64,000 bases of DNA from Streptomyces sp. XY006 (lineage in GTDB: Bacteria > Actinomycetota > Actinomycetes > Streptomycetales > Streptomycetaceae), in the NCBI RefSeq assembly GCF_002237655.1, contig NZ_NOKT01000034.1, forward strand, positions 28,163-92,162. Reading direction: 5' to 3'. A model generated the notes under the pieces. That model was not told the origin of the DNA, made no database searches, and saw only the letters and a list, made by a program, of their open reading frames with translations. The translations under genes were made by a program, and so were the position numbers. The stretch's first letter is position 1; each line of letters starts with the position of its first letter. Shown here in pieces: positions 7,347 to 15,296 of this stretch.

Positions 7347-8132
7347 GTGGAAGTTGTCATCGTTCCGGACGCCAAGGCGGGTGGCGAGCTCATCGCCGAG
7401 GCCATGGCTCAGCTGCTCCGACGCAAGCCCGACGCCCTGCTCGGCGTGGCCACGGGCTCGACGCCGCTGCCGGTGTACGAGGCGCTGGCGGCCAAGGTGC
7501 GTTCCGGTGCCGTGGACGCCGGGCGGGCGCGGATCGCCCAGCTCGACGAGTACGTGGGGCTGCCCGCCGACCATCCGGAGTCGTACCGGTCGGTGCTGCG
7601 GCGGGAGGTGCTGGAGCCGCTCGGGATCGGGATGGACCAGTTCACGGGCCCGGACGGCACGGCGCAGGACGTGCAGGGGGCGTGCGAGGCGTACGACAGG
7701 GCCCTCGCGGAGGCCGGCGGTGTGGACCTCCAGCTGCTCGGGATCGGGACCGACGGGCACATAGGCTTCAACGAGCCGTGCTCGTCGCTGGCCTCGCGGA
7801 CCCGGATCAAGACGCTGACCGAGCAGACCCGGATCGACAACGCCCGGTTCTTCGACGGTGACATCGACCAGGTGCCGCACCACGTGATCACGCAGGGCAT
7901 CGGCACCATCCTGGAGGCGCGGCACCTGGTGCTGCTCGCCACCGGCGAGGGCAAGGCGGACGCGGTGGCGGCGACGGTGGAGGGACCGGTCGCGGCGGTG
8001 TGCCCGGCGTCCGCGCTCCAGCTCCACCCGCACGCGACCGTCGTCGTCGACGAGGCCGCCGCGTCGAAGCTGAAGCTGGCGGACTACTTCCGGCACACGT
8101 ACGCCAACAAGCCGGACTGGCAGGGGATCTAG
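7347..8132 (+). CDS. nagB: Glucosamine-6-phosphate deaminase NagB
   Basis: 261-aa cytosolic enzyme that converts glucosamine-6-phosphate to fructose-6-phosphate and ammonia, linking chitin-derived aminosugars to glycolysis. Visible motifs are GVATGSTPLPVY (phosphate binding, about 33-44), LDEYVGL with catalytic Asp near 67, and GTDGHIGFNEP (135-145) carrying the acid/base Asp and His. The family C-terminus HPHATVVVDEAAASKLK is intact. It starts at GTG 7347 and is preceded by a dre operator. The short spacing to the isomerase remnant and the nearby das genes place it in the DasR regulon. Confidence 0.96.
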   Translation: MEVVIVPDAKAGGELIAEAMAQLLRRKPDALLGVATGSTPLPVYEALAAKVRSGAVDAGRARIAQLDEYVGLPADHPESYRSVLRREVLEPLGIGMDQFTGPDGTAQDVQGACEAYDRALAEAGGVDLQLLGIGTDGHIGFNEPCSSLASRTRIKTLTEQTRIDNARFFDGDIDQVPHHVITQGIGTILEARHLVLLATGEGKADAVAATVEGPVAAVCPASALQLHPHATVVVDEAAASKLKLADYFRHTYANKPDWQGI

Positions 8133-8221
8133 GGCCTGTCGTTTGAATCGCGCCCCAGACGCGTGGTCCGGCACGGAACAGCACCGTCACTTTCCTGCGA
8201 CCCGATCCAGACGACAGGCCC
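8133..8221. repeat. Inverted repeat downstream of nagB (MITE-like or terminator)
   Basis: An exact 11-base arm GGGCCTGTCGT (8133-8143) is matched by ACGACAGGCCC (8211-8221). The match extends imperfectly inwards (TTGAATCG / CGATCCAG) and encloses about 67 bases. It starts directly after the nagB stop codon. I recall similar CCTGTCGT-ended palindromic elements elsewhere in Streptomyces, so it may be a dispersed element also used as a terminator. Confidence 0.6.
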
Positions 8222-8233
8222 CAGCCCGGGTCG

Positions 8234-8755
8234 TCAGATGTCGTCGTCGGCCGGTTCGTCCTGGGCCAGCCAGCCGGCCACCCACAGGGGCATCACCCAG
8301 TGGGTGACGAGGACGGCGATGAGCAAGGGGGCCGCGTAGGCCTTGGGGGCGTCGCCGGCGATGCCGCCCGTGACCAGCAGGGTGGCGGCAGCGGCGGCCA
8401 GTAGCAGGGTCGTCACGCGGTGGGCCCGGGCCAGGACGCGGCTGCGTTCGGCGGACTGCCGCTCGTCCAGGACGTGGGCGCGCAGCTCCAGCAGGCCCCG
8501 GGTGGCGCCGTTGATCACGCCGGTCGCGACCATCCAGGGGAGCAGCAGCACCGCCATCACGGCGATGGTCCACAGCGGTTCGTCCTCGGCGAGGAACAGG
8601 TGGGTCATCAGGCCGCCGATGGCCAGCGTGAGCGCGACATGGGCGGTGACGGCCAGCCGGCGACGGGCCGCCGTGGCGTACCAGGCCGCTCCGCGGCGGT
8701 CGTTCATCAGCCGCAGCATGGTCCGGTCGTAGCGGGTCAGGCGTGTCGTCGTCAT
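8234..8755 (-). CDS. Four-helix membrane protein coupled to an XRE regulator
   Basis: 173-aa protein starting MTTTRLTRYDRTMLRLMN. Hydrophobic helices occur at about residues 34-51, 58-80, 112-130 and 138-160. A charged cytoplasmic segment (ELRAHVLDERQSAERSRVLARAHR) lies between the helix pairs and the acidic tail is QDEPADDDI. No enzymatic motif is present. The start overlaps the stop of the upstream XRE gene (ATGA, 8752-8755), so translation is coupled. The pair resembles widespread two-gene units of a small Cro/CI-type regulator plus a DUF2178-like membrane protein. Function unknown. Confidence 0.8.
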   Translation of the reverse strand: MTTTRLTRYDRTMLRLMNDRRGAAWYATAARRRLAVTAHVALTLAIGGLMTHLFLAEDEPLWTIAVMAVLLLPWMVATGVINGATRGLLELRAHVLDERQSAERSRVLARAHRVTTLLLAAAAATLLVTGGIAGDAPKAYAAPLLIAVLVTHWVMPLWVAGWLAQDEPADDDI

Positions 8756-9000
8756 GGCTGGTTCCTCCCGTAGACCTCGTCCGTGAGCGGCCGGAACGGT
8801 TCGAGGGAGAACAGCGCCTCGACCGGCAGTCCGAAGAACTTCGAGATCTTCAGCGCCAGGTCGAGGCTCGGGTTGTACTGCCCCCGCTCGATGTAGCCGA
8901 TGGTCTGGTAGTGGGCTCCCACTGCCTCGGCCAGGCTCTGGCGCGACACCTTCCGTTCGGCACGCGCCATCGCCAACCTGTTGTGCACCTGCTCGCTCAT
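8752..9000 (-). CDS. XRE-family (Cro/CI) small transcriptional regulator
   Basis: 82-aa protein consisting almost only of a helix-turn-helix: NRLAMARAERKVSRQSLAEAVGAHYQTIGYIERGQYNPSLDLALKISKFFGLPVEALFSLEPF. This is the YozG/Cro-like type that normally accompanies a membrane protein gene. It starts at ATG 9000 and overlaps the downstream membrane gene by four bases. An AT-richer stretch (9001-9020, ATGTATAAGAAGTACTACAT) directly upstream probably contains its promoter and operator. Confidence 0.88.
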   Translation of the reverse strand: MSEQVHNRLAMARAERKVSRQSLAEAVGAHYQTIGYIERGQYNPSLDLALKISKFFGLPVEALFSLEPFRPLTDEVYGRNQP

Positions 9001-9095
9001 GTATAAGAAGTACTACATTCGGTCGCAGGCTCACAACCACGTTCATCGGGGAGGGACTCGGAGGACGGGTTCAGAGGAGGGCTCGGAGGAAGGAC

Positions 9096-10634
9096 TCAGC
9101 GGCCCACCGCTCCGGCGATCACCTCGGCCGCGGCGCGACCGCAGACGCGGGCGGCGCCGTGGGTGGCGATGTGCAGGGCACCGCGCGGGGCGGCCTGCGG
9201 GACGCCCATCTCGACGACGATCGTGTCTGGGCGGGCGGCCAGCAGGGTGTCGAGGGCGTCGGCCATCCAGGGATGGCGGTGCTCGTCGCGGACGACGGCG
9301 ACGATGCGGCGCGGACCGGCCGCCTGCAGGGCCGCCCGGCCGGCATCCCGCCCGGACTCGCTCTGCGTGCCGTCGCCGGCGGAGAAGCTGCCGGTCACCG
9401 TGCCGGGCAGGAGGTGGATCAGCTCGGCGGCGACGCCCCAGGGGGTCTCGTCGCCGACGGCGATGTTGGCGACGGGGGCGAGGGCGGCGACGTAGGGGGG
9501 TTCGGTGAGGGGCTCGAAGGCCTCGGGGCTGCCGAGGCCGGGAGCGGGGGTCACCGTCAGGGCGCGGCGGGCGGCGCGCAGGCCGATCGCGCTGCCGTGG
9601 CCCTCCTCGGCAGACGGGCCGGCCGTGCCGGTCCAGCGGGCCAGGGACCGGACGCGGTCGGCGGCCTCGGCGAGGCGTGCCTCGGGAAGTTCGCCGGAGC
9701 GGACGGCTCCGACCAGGGCGTCCCGCAGGCGGAGCACGGTGGCGTCGTCGGACAGGCCGCCGCCCACGCAGATCGCGTCGGCTCCGGCGGCGACGGCGAG
9801 GACGCTGCCGCGTTCGATGCCGTAGGTGCCGGCGATGGCGCGCATCTCCATGCCGTCGGTGACGATCAGGCCGTCGTAGCCGAGTTCGCCGCGCAGCAGG
9901 CCGGTCAGGATGCGGCGGGAGAGGGTGGCCGGGTGGTCGGGGTCGAGCGCCGGGACCAGGATGTGGGCGCTCATGACGGCCCGGGTGCCGGCGGCGATGG
10001 CGGCGCGGAAGGGGGCCAGTTCGCGCTCGGCCAGCACCTCGGCGGAGACGTCGATGCGCGGCAGGGCGTGGTGGGAGTCGATGGCCGTGTCGCCGTGGCC
10101 CGGGAAGTGCTTGGTGCAGGCGGCGACGCCGGCGGACTGCAGGCCGGTGACGTAGGCGGCGGTGTGCCGGGCGGCCAGGGCGGTGTCGGCGCCGAAGGAG
10201 CGCACGCCGATGACCGGGTTGCGCGGGTCGGAGTTGACGTCGGCGGAGGGGGCCCAGTTGAGGTTGACGCCGCAGGCGGCGAGGCGGCGGCCCAGTTCGT
10301 GGGCGACCTGCTGGGTCAGCTCCACGTCGTCGACCGCGCCGAGGGCGCGGTTGCCGGGGAAGGAGGAGCCGTTGCGCACCTCCAGGCGGGTCACGTCGCC
10401 GCCCTCCTCGTCGATCGCGACGAGGACGTCGTCGCGCTCGGCCCGCAGCTGGGCGGTGAGGGCGGCCAGTTGGTCCGGTGAGGCGATGTTGCGGCCGAAG
10501 AGCCCGACGGAGGCGAGGCCCTCACCGAGCCGGCGCAGCAGCCAGTCGGGAGCGGTGGTGCCGGTGAAGCCGGGCTGCAGGACGGTCAGGGCGTCGCGGG
10601 TGAGCGTGTCGGTGCCGCTGGCGAGTGTCGTCAT
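9096..10634 (-). CDS. Glycoside hydrolase family 3 beta-N-acetylglucosaminidase
   Basis: 512-aa GH3 enzyme without a signal peptide, so cytoplasmic. The NagZ-type loop KHFPGHGDTAIDSHHALP carries the Asp-His general acid/base dyad. The nucleophile Asp is in GLIVTDGMEM, and substrate-binding residues are in AIDEEGGDVTRL and CGVNLNWAPSADVN. It hydrolyses chitobiose to N-acetylglucosamine. It follows dasC by 9 bases on the same strand, so it is the last gene of dasABC and cleaves the sugar the transporter imports. The C-terminal 150 residues form an extra domain found in actinobacterial members. Confidence 0.93.
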   Translation of the reverse strand: MTTLASGTDTLTRDALTVLQPGFTGTTAPDWLLRRLGEGLASVGLFGRNIASPDQLAALTAQLRAERDDVLVAIDEEGGDVTRLEVRNGSSFPGNRALGAVDDVELTQQVAHELGRRLAACGVNLNWAPSADVNSDPRNPVIGVRSFGADTALAARHTAAYVTGLQSAGVAACTKHFPGHGDTAIDSHHALPRIDVSAEVLAERELAPFRAAIAAGTRAVMSAHILVPALDPDHPATLSRRILTGLLRGELGYDGLIVTDGMEMRAIAGTYGIERGSVLAVAAGADAICVGGGLSDDATVLRLRDALVGAVRSGELPEARLAEAADRVRSLARWTGTAGPSAEEGHGSAIGLRAARRALTVTPAPGLGSPEAFEPLTEPPYVAALAPVANIAVGDETPWGVAAELIHLLPGTVTGSFSAGDGTQSESGRDAGRAALQAAGPRRIVAVVRDEHRHPWMADALDTLLAARPDTIVVEMGVPQAAPRGALHIATHGAARVCGRAAAEVIAGAVGR

Positions 10635-10643
10635 CGGGTGAGG

Positions 10644-11483
10644 TCATCCCTTCACGGCGCCCGCGGTCAGGCCCGCGGCCATCTTGCGCTGGACGAGGAG
10701 GAAGAGGGCGACGATCGGCACGGCCATCATCGTGGCTCCGGCCATCATCGGGGCGTATTCGGTGCCGTGCTTGGTGGTGAAGTTGCCGAGCCAGACGGTC
10801 GCGGTCTGGTTCTTCTGGCTGAGGAGCATCAGGGCGTAGAGGTACTCGTTCCAGGCCTGGATGAAGGCGTAGACCGAGGTGGCGACCATGCCCGGGGCCA
10901 GGAGCGGGAAGACCACCCGCAGGAAGGCGCTGGTGCGGGAGCAGCCGTCGACCATGGCCGCCTCCTCCAGTTCCTTCGGGATGTTGACGATGAAGCCGCG
11001 CAGCGTCCAGACCGTGAAGGGCAGGACGAAGGTGAGGTAGGTGATGATGAGGCCGGTGAGGCGGTCGTACTGGCCGAGGTCGTTCAGGAGCAGGAAGACC
11101 GGGATGATCATGGCGACCAGCGGCACCATCTGCACCGCGAGGATGCCCACGATCACGATCTTGCGACCCCGGAAGGCGAACCGGGAGATGGCGAGCGCGG
11201 CCAGCAGCCCGACCACCATGCCGATGACGACCACGGCCAGCGACACCACCATGCTGCGGCCGACCGGGCCCCAGAAGTCGGCGATGTCCAGCGCCCGGCC
11301 GAAGTTGTCGAAGGTCAGGCCGGTGGGCAGCAGGCTCGGGTCGGGGTCGATGGCGTCCTTGGCCGGCTTGAACGCCGTGTTGAGCATCCAGTACAGCGGG
11401 AAGCCGGCGGTGACGAAGACGAGGAGACCGAGGACGTTCCACCACAGCTTCGGCGCCCGGCGGCCCGTCAGGGTGCTGCTCAT
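10644..11483 (-). CDS. dasC: DasC, chitobiose ABC transporter permease
   Basis: 279-aa inner-membrane permease of the MalG type, six predicted helices. The EAA loop needed for contact with the ATPase is present: ELEEAAMVDGCSRTSAFLRVVFPLLAPG. I chose ATG 11483 because it overlaps the dasB stop by four bases and gives a normal family length; a longer open frame upstream is a shadow of dasB. It forms the membrane channel with DasB. No ATPase gene is in the cluster; the multi-sugar ATPase MsiK supplies energy in Streptomyces. Confidence 0.95.
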   Translation of the reverse strand: MSSTLTGRRAPKLWWNVLGLLVFVTAGFPLYWMLNTAFKPAKDAIDPDPSLLPTGLTFDNFGRALDIADFWGPVGRSMVVSLAVVVIGMVVGLLAALAISRFAFRGRKIVIVGILAVQMVPLVAMIIPVFLLLNDLGQYDRLTGLIITYLTFVLPFTVWTLRGFIVNIPKELEEAAMVDGCSRTSAFLRVVFPLLAPGMVATSVYAFIQAWNEYLYALMLLSQKNQTATVWLGNFTTKHGTEYAPMMAGATMMAVPIVALFLLVQRKMAAGLTAGAVKG

Positions 11484-12469
11484 TCGACCTCTCCGATCTT
11501 CAGCATCTGCCGCATGTAGACGGCGACCACGCCGAGCAGCAGCAGGACGGTGATCAGCGCGATGGCCGAGCCCTGGGCGTAGTCGTTGACCACGAAGGCA
11601 CGGTCGTAGGAGTAGGTGTTGAGGACCTGGAACTCCGGCTCGGGGTGGCCGTTGCGCATGACGAACACCTGCGGGAAGACGCCCATGTCCCAGATGACCG
11701 ACAGGGTCGTGAGCATCACGATGATCGGCTTGAGGACGGGCAGGGTGACGTAGCGGAAGACGCCCCAGGAGCCGGCGCCGTCCAGGCGGGCCGCCTCCTC
11801 CAGCTCCTTCGGCACCTGGGTGAGGCCCGCGCTGAGCGTGATGACCACGAACGGCACGGCTCCCCACACCACCAGCAGCATGATCACGGCCAGGCCCTCG
11901 GGGCCGCTCGCGAACCAGTTGTGGCCGATCATGTCGACGCCGGGCAGCTTGCTCAGCAGGGCGTTGAAGACGCCGTAGTCCGAGTCGAAGAGCCACTTGA
12001 AGACCGTGGTCGCCACGATCACGGGCATGCCCCAGCTGGCCACCAGCACGATGTTGATCAGCATCTTCAGCCAGCCCGAGACGCGCTGGAGCAGCAGCGC
12101 GAGCGCCATGCCGATGACCATGGTGAGGACGACGGCGCCGCCCGCGAAGATCACGGTGCGCAGCACGACGGCCCAGAACTCGCCGTCGCCGAGCACCTTG
12201 GCGAAGTTGTCGAAGCCGACGGTCTCGGCCGGCTGGAAGCCCCACAGCTGGGACTGCCCGAACTTCTGGAACGACAGGGTGACCAGTCGGGCCAGCGGAT
12301 AGCCCATGACCAGGGCCAGGATCAGCAGGCAGGGGGCGAGCAGCAGCCAGGGGACGGCGGCACCGCCCGAGGTGCGCCGCCCGCGGGGCCGCCGCCCGGC
12401 GGGGGGCGGCACAGGTACCGGCCGCGGTGGCGGCACCTTGGCGGGGGTGGTGATGTCTGCGGCACTCAT
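11480..12469 (-). CDS. dasB: DasB, chitobiose ABC transporter permease
   Basis: 329-aa MalF-type permease. A Pro/Arg-rich cytoplasmic N-terminus (PAKVPPPRPVPVPPPAGRRPRGRR) precedes six helices. The EAA motif is ELEEAARLDGAGSWGVFRYVTLPVLKP. It is translationally coupled to dasC and separated from dasA by a strong hairpin, a usual way to make binding protein in excess of permease. It pairs with DasC to import chitobiose captured by DasA. Confidence 0.95.
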   Translation of the reverse strand: MSAADITTPAKVPPPRPVPVPPPAGRRPRGRRTSGGAAVPWLLLAPCLLILALVMGYPLARLVTLSFQKFGQSQLWGFQPAETVGFDNFAKVLGDGEFWAVVLRTVIFAGGAVVLTMVIGMALALLLQRVSGWLKMLINIVLVASWGMPVIVATTVFKWLFDSDYGVFNALLSKLPGVDMIGHNWFASGPEGLAVIMLLVVWGAVPFVVITLSAGLTQVPKELEEAARLDGAGSWGVFRYVTLPVLKPIIVMLTTLSVIWDMGVFPQVFVMRNGHPEPEFQVLNTYSYDRAFVVNDYAQGSAIALITVLLLLGVVAVYMRQMLKIGEVE

Positions 12470-12505
12470 CGCGCGCTCCTTGGCGGTCCCTCAGGTCCTG
12501 ACGAC

Positions 12506-12533
12506 GGCGGGGCTCCCGTGAGGGAGCCCCGCC
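12506..12533 (-). terminator. Intercistronic hairpin between dasA and dasB
   Basis: A perfect 12-bp stem GGCGGGGCTCCC / GGGAGCCCCGCC with loop GTGA. There is no strong T-run on either side. It probably stabilises dasA mRNA and attenuates read-through to dasBC. Confidence 0.8.
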
Positions 12534-12539
12534 CGTGTG

Positions 12540-13823
12540 TCACTTGGTGTTGATGACCTTGTCGATCGCGGCGTCCGCCTCCTTGGCGGCGGCCTCGACG
12601 GACTTCTTGCCGGTGCCGATGCTCTGCAGCATGGTCTGCAGGATCTGCGCCTTCTCGACCTGGCCCCAGCCGGGTGCCATCGGGACGAACCAGTTGGCCT
12701 CGGCCGCGGTGGCGGGCACGGCCGTCTTCGGGTCGTTCTTGAGCGTCGCGAGGTCCGTCTTGTTGTTGGGCAGGTTGCCCTTGGCCATCAGGCCCTTCTG
12801 CCCGGAGGAGCCGGCGAACGCGTTGATCCACTCGGCGGCCAGGTCCTGCGCGTCGGACTTCACCGGCACGGCGAGGTCGGAGCCGCCCAGGAAGACGGGC
12901 ATGTTCTTGCCGGACGGGCCGGGCATCACGAAGTTCTCGAGGTTGCCCTTGAGCTTGCCGGTCTTGTCGTTCTTCGGGTCCTCGGCGGTGGCGCCCTCCC
13001 AGGCGGCCGCGAAGATCATGGCGGACTTGCCCTGGCCGTAGACGATGTAGCGGTCGGACTCGTCCTTGGTCTTGTCGCCGTGCATGTACTTGTCGACGAC
13101 GTTCTTGAACTCGTTCAGGCCCTTGAGGGACTCGGGCGAGGAGAGCGAGGCCTTCCACTGGCCGCCCGACTCGGTGGCGATGGCGCCGCCGGCGTCGTAG
13201 ACGAAGGACATGGCCGCGTACCAGTCGCGGGTGGGCTGGTACCAGGCGTTGAACTTGTCGCCCTGCTTCTTCTGGATCTTGTCCAGGGCGTCGGTCAGCT
13301 CCTTGTACGTCTTCGGAGCCGTCTTCACGCCGACCGAGGCGGCGACGTCCTTGCGCCAGTTGGCGACGCGGCCGCCGGCGTAGTAGGGGACGCCGTAGGT
13401 CTTGCCCTCGTAGGTCACCGAGGCCTTCAGGCCGTCCAGCCAGGCGTCCGCGTTGTCGAACTTGCCCTGGTCGAGGGGGGCGAAGGCGCCCTTGACCATG
13501 TAGCCGAGCATCTCGGTGTTGCCCATCTCGACCACGTCGGGGGCCTTGTCCGTGGCCAGGACGGCGTCGAGCTTGGCGTTCTTGTCCGGCCAGCCGTAGT
13601 ACTCGTGGTTGATCTTCAGGCCCGGGTGCTTCTTCTTCACCGCGTCGTCGGCGGCCTTCACCAGCTCCGGCCAGTTGTTCTGGGCGTCGACGGTGAGCCA
13701 GACGGTCAGCTCCTTGGCGTCCGCGCCGCCCTTGTCCGCGCCCCCGTCGCCCTCGCCGCCGCACGCCGCGATGGAGACCATCATGCCCGCGATACCGATC
13801 GCGGCTGTCAGCTTGCGCTTCAC
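12540..13823 (-). CDS. dasA: DasA, chitobiose-binding lipoprotein
   Basis: 427-aa extracytoplasmic solute-binding protein. It starts at GTG 13823 with a near-perfect Shine-Dalgarno (GAGGAGGG, 5 bases before). The signal peptide VKRKLTAAIGIAGMMVSIAAC ends in a lipobox, with lipidated Cys at 21. The rest is a typical family 1 sugar-binding fold (LTVWLTVDAQNNW near the mature start). It captures N,N'-diacetylchitobiose for DasBC; Streptomyces DasA is also linked to development. A longer open frame to 14036 is rejected because it lacks a ribosome site and would run into the dre region. Confidence 0.95.
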   Translation of the reverse strand: MKRKLTAAIGIAGMMVSIAACGGEGDGGADKGGADAKELTVWLTVDAQNNWPELVKAADDAVKKKHPGLKINHEYYGWPDKNAKLDAVLATDKAPDVVEMGNTEMLGYMVKGAFAPLDQGKFDNADAWLDGLKASVTYEGKTYGVPYYAGGRVANWRKDVAASVGVKTAPKTYKELTDALDKIQKKQGDKFNAWYQPTRDWYAAMSFVYDAGGAIATESGGQWKASLSSPESLKGLNEFKNVVDKYMHGDKTKDESDRYIVYGQGKSAMIFAAAWEGATAEDPKNDKTGKLKGNLENFVMPGPSGKNMPVFLGGSDLAVPVKSDAQDLAAEWINAFAGSSGQKGLMAKGNLPNNKTDLATLKNDPKTAVPATAAEANWFVPMAPGWGQVEKAQILQTMLQSIGTGKKSVEAAAKEADAAIDKVINTK

Positions 13824-13891
13824 GCCACCCTCCTCAGGGATCCCACAACCCCCCTGGCTCCCCGCAGTGAACGTGGGGCCGGGCCTGGACC

Positions 13892-13907
13892 ATTGGTGTA
13901 GACCAGT
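13892..13907. promoter_or_regulatory. dre operator proximal to dasA
   Basis: ATTGGTGTAGACCAGT matches the consensus ACTGGTCTAGACCACT at 13 of 16 positions, 69 bases upstream of the dasA start. Confidence 0.85.
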
Positions 13908-14059
13908 ACGGGGAGCTTGGCCCAGGCCAACCAGCCTGTCAAGGCTCGCGAGAAGGCTCTGACCAGCCGTTATGCGACCTACATATGCAGGAACCTTTAA
14001 GTAAGAAGCCAGCGAAAACCCGCTTGCACAGGCCATACTTCAGGTAGACCACTTGTCAT

Positions 14060-14075
14060 GGTGGACTAGACCAAA
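14060..14075. promoter_or_regulatory. dre operator proximal to dasR
   Basis: GGTGGACTAGACCAAA keeps the TGG..CTAGACCA core (11 of 16 positions overall) and is 59 bases upstream of dasR, consistent with autoregulation. Confidence 0.75.
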
Positions 14076-14134
14076 CAAGGCGCCGACGGTATACAAGTGA
14101 GATCGTTCGGCGGACCGAGCCGGGAAGGCGGAGC

Positions 14135-14899
14135 ATGAGCACCGACGTCAGCAGTGCGGAGAACGAGAACGGGGTGCCCGTCCGTACCGCACGTGTGCCC
14201 AAGTACTACCGCCTGAAGAAGCACCTGCTCGACATGACGGAGACCCAGGCGCCCGGCACGCCCGTCCCGCCCGAGCGCACCCTCGCGGCGGAGTTCGACA
14301 CCTCCCGCACGACCGTGCGCCAGGCGCTGCAGGAACTCGTCGTCGAGGGCCGGCTGGAACGCATCCAGGGCAAGGGCACCTTCGTCGCCAAGCCGAAGGT
14401 CTCGCAGGCCCTGCAACTGACCTCCTACACCGAGGACATGCGCGCCCAGGGCCTGGAGCCGACCTCGCAGCTGCTGGACATCGGCTACATCACCGCCGAC
14501 GACCGGCTCGCCGGGCTGCTCGACATCACGCCGGGCGGGCGCGTGCTGCGCATCGAGCGCCTGCGCATGGCCAACGGCGAGCCCATGGCCATCGAGACCA
14601 CCCACCTCAGCGCGAAGCGCTTCCCCGCCCTGCGCCGGTCCCTGGTGAAGTACACGTCCCTCTACACCGCGCTCGCCGAGGTCTACGACGTCCATCTCGC
14701 CGAGGCCGAGGAGACCATCGAGACGTCCCTGGCCACCCCGCGCGAGGCCGGCCTGCTCGGCACGGACGTCGGTCTGCCGATGCTGATGCTCTCCCGGCAC
14801 TCGCTGGACCGCGACGGCCAGCCGGTGGAGTGGGTGCGGTCGGTCTACCGGGGCGACCGGTACAAGTTCGTGGCCCGCCTGAAGCGCCCCCAGGACTGA
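14135..14899 (+). CDS. dasR: DasR, GntR/HutC-family master regulator of aminosugar metabolism
   Basis: 254-aa regulator. The N-terminal winged helix (KYYRLKKHLLDM, then PVPPERTLAAEFDTSRTTVRQALQELVVEGRLERIQGKGTFVA, about residues 24-88) is followed by a UTRA effector domain (about 95-245; TSYTEDMRAQGLEPTSQLLD). It binds dre operators and is released by glucosamine-6-phosphate or N-acetylglucosamine-6-phosphate, linking nutrient state to sporulation and antibiotic production. It is divergent from dasABC. The assignment is strong from context plus the operators in the same window. Confidence 0.97.
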   Translation: MSTDVSSAENENGVPVRTARVPKYYRLKKHLLDMTETQAPGTPVPPERTLAAEFDTSRTTVRQALQELVVEGRLERIQGKGTFVAKPKVSQALQLTSYTEDMRAQGLEPTSQLLDIGYITADDRLAGLLDITPGGRVLRIERLRMANGEPMAIETTHLSAKRFPALRRSLVKYTSLYTALAEVYDVHLAEAEETIETSLATPREAGLLGTDVGLPMLMLSRHSLDRDGQPVEWVRSVYRGDRYKFVARLKRPQD

Positions 14900-15029
14900 C
14901 CGGCCCGCGACGGGACTCCGGTTTCTTTTGGGTACCGCATTGCGGACGAGGGGTTCCGCTGCCGCCGCACCCTGACCTAGATTGCCTGCGCATTGCCCAG
15001 GTGATCACTCGAGGGGACGGAGCCGCCTG

Positions 15030-15296
15030 ATGTCGCAACCCCCACAAGTCAGCAGAGGACCGGTGGTGACGCCGATGCGCGTCGTCATCGCCGTCTGTCT
15101 CATAGCGCCCTTCATCGCCATGCTGTGGGTCGGCTCGTACGCGAAGACCGACCCGGCCTTCATCGGCATCCCGTTCTTCTACTGGTACCAGATGGCGTGG
15201 GTGCTGATCTCCACGGCACTGACGATGATCGCTTTCAAGCTGTGGCAGCGTGACCAGCGCGCCCGCTCGGCCGCGAAGGGCGGTGCGTCGGAGTGA
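15030..15296 (+). CDS. DUF3311 small membrane subunit of a sodium/solute symporter
   Basis: 88-aa protein with two transmembrane helices (about 16-33 and 50-69) and a basic cytoplasmic tail (KLWQRDQRARSAAKGG). It starts at ATG 15030 and its stop codon overlaps the GTG start of the symporter gene (GTGA, 15293-15296). DUF3311/YhdT-like partners regularly precede SSF transporters and probably assist their assembly. An open frame continuing upstream to 14982 lacks a better start. Confidence 0.88.
   Translation: MSQPPQVSRGPVVTPMRVVIAVCLIAPFIAMLWVGSYAKTDPAFIGIPFFYWYQMAWVLISTALTMIAFKLWQRDQRARSAAKGGASE

Larger units (their letters stand above)
13824..14134. promoter_or_regulatory. Divergent dasA-dasR control region
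   Basis: 311 bases without a gene. It contains the dasA-proximal dre (13892-13907), the dasR-proximal dre (14060-14075), a lone half-site TAGACCACTT (14045-14054), and an AT-rich patch at about 13980-14000 suited to promoters in both directions. Confidence 0.7.

Noticed and set aside
13824..14036. N-terminal extension of DasA
   Set aside because: The lipobox signal peptide and strong ribosome site place the start at GTG 13823; the extension covers an operator.
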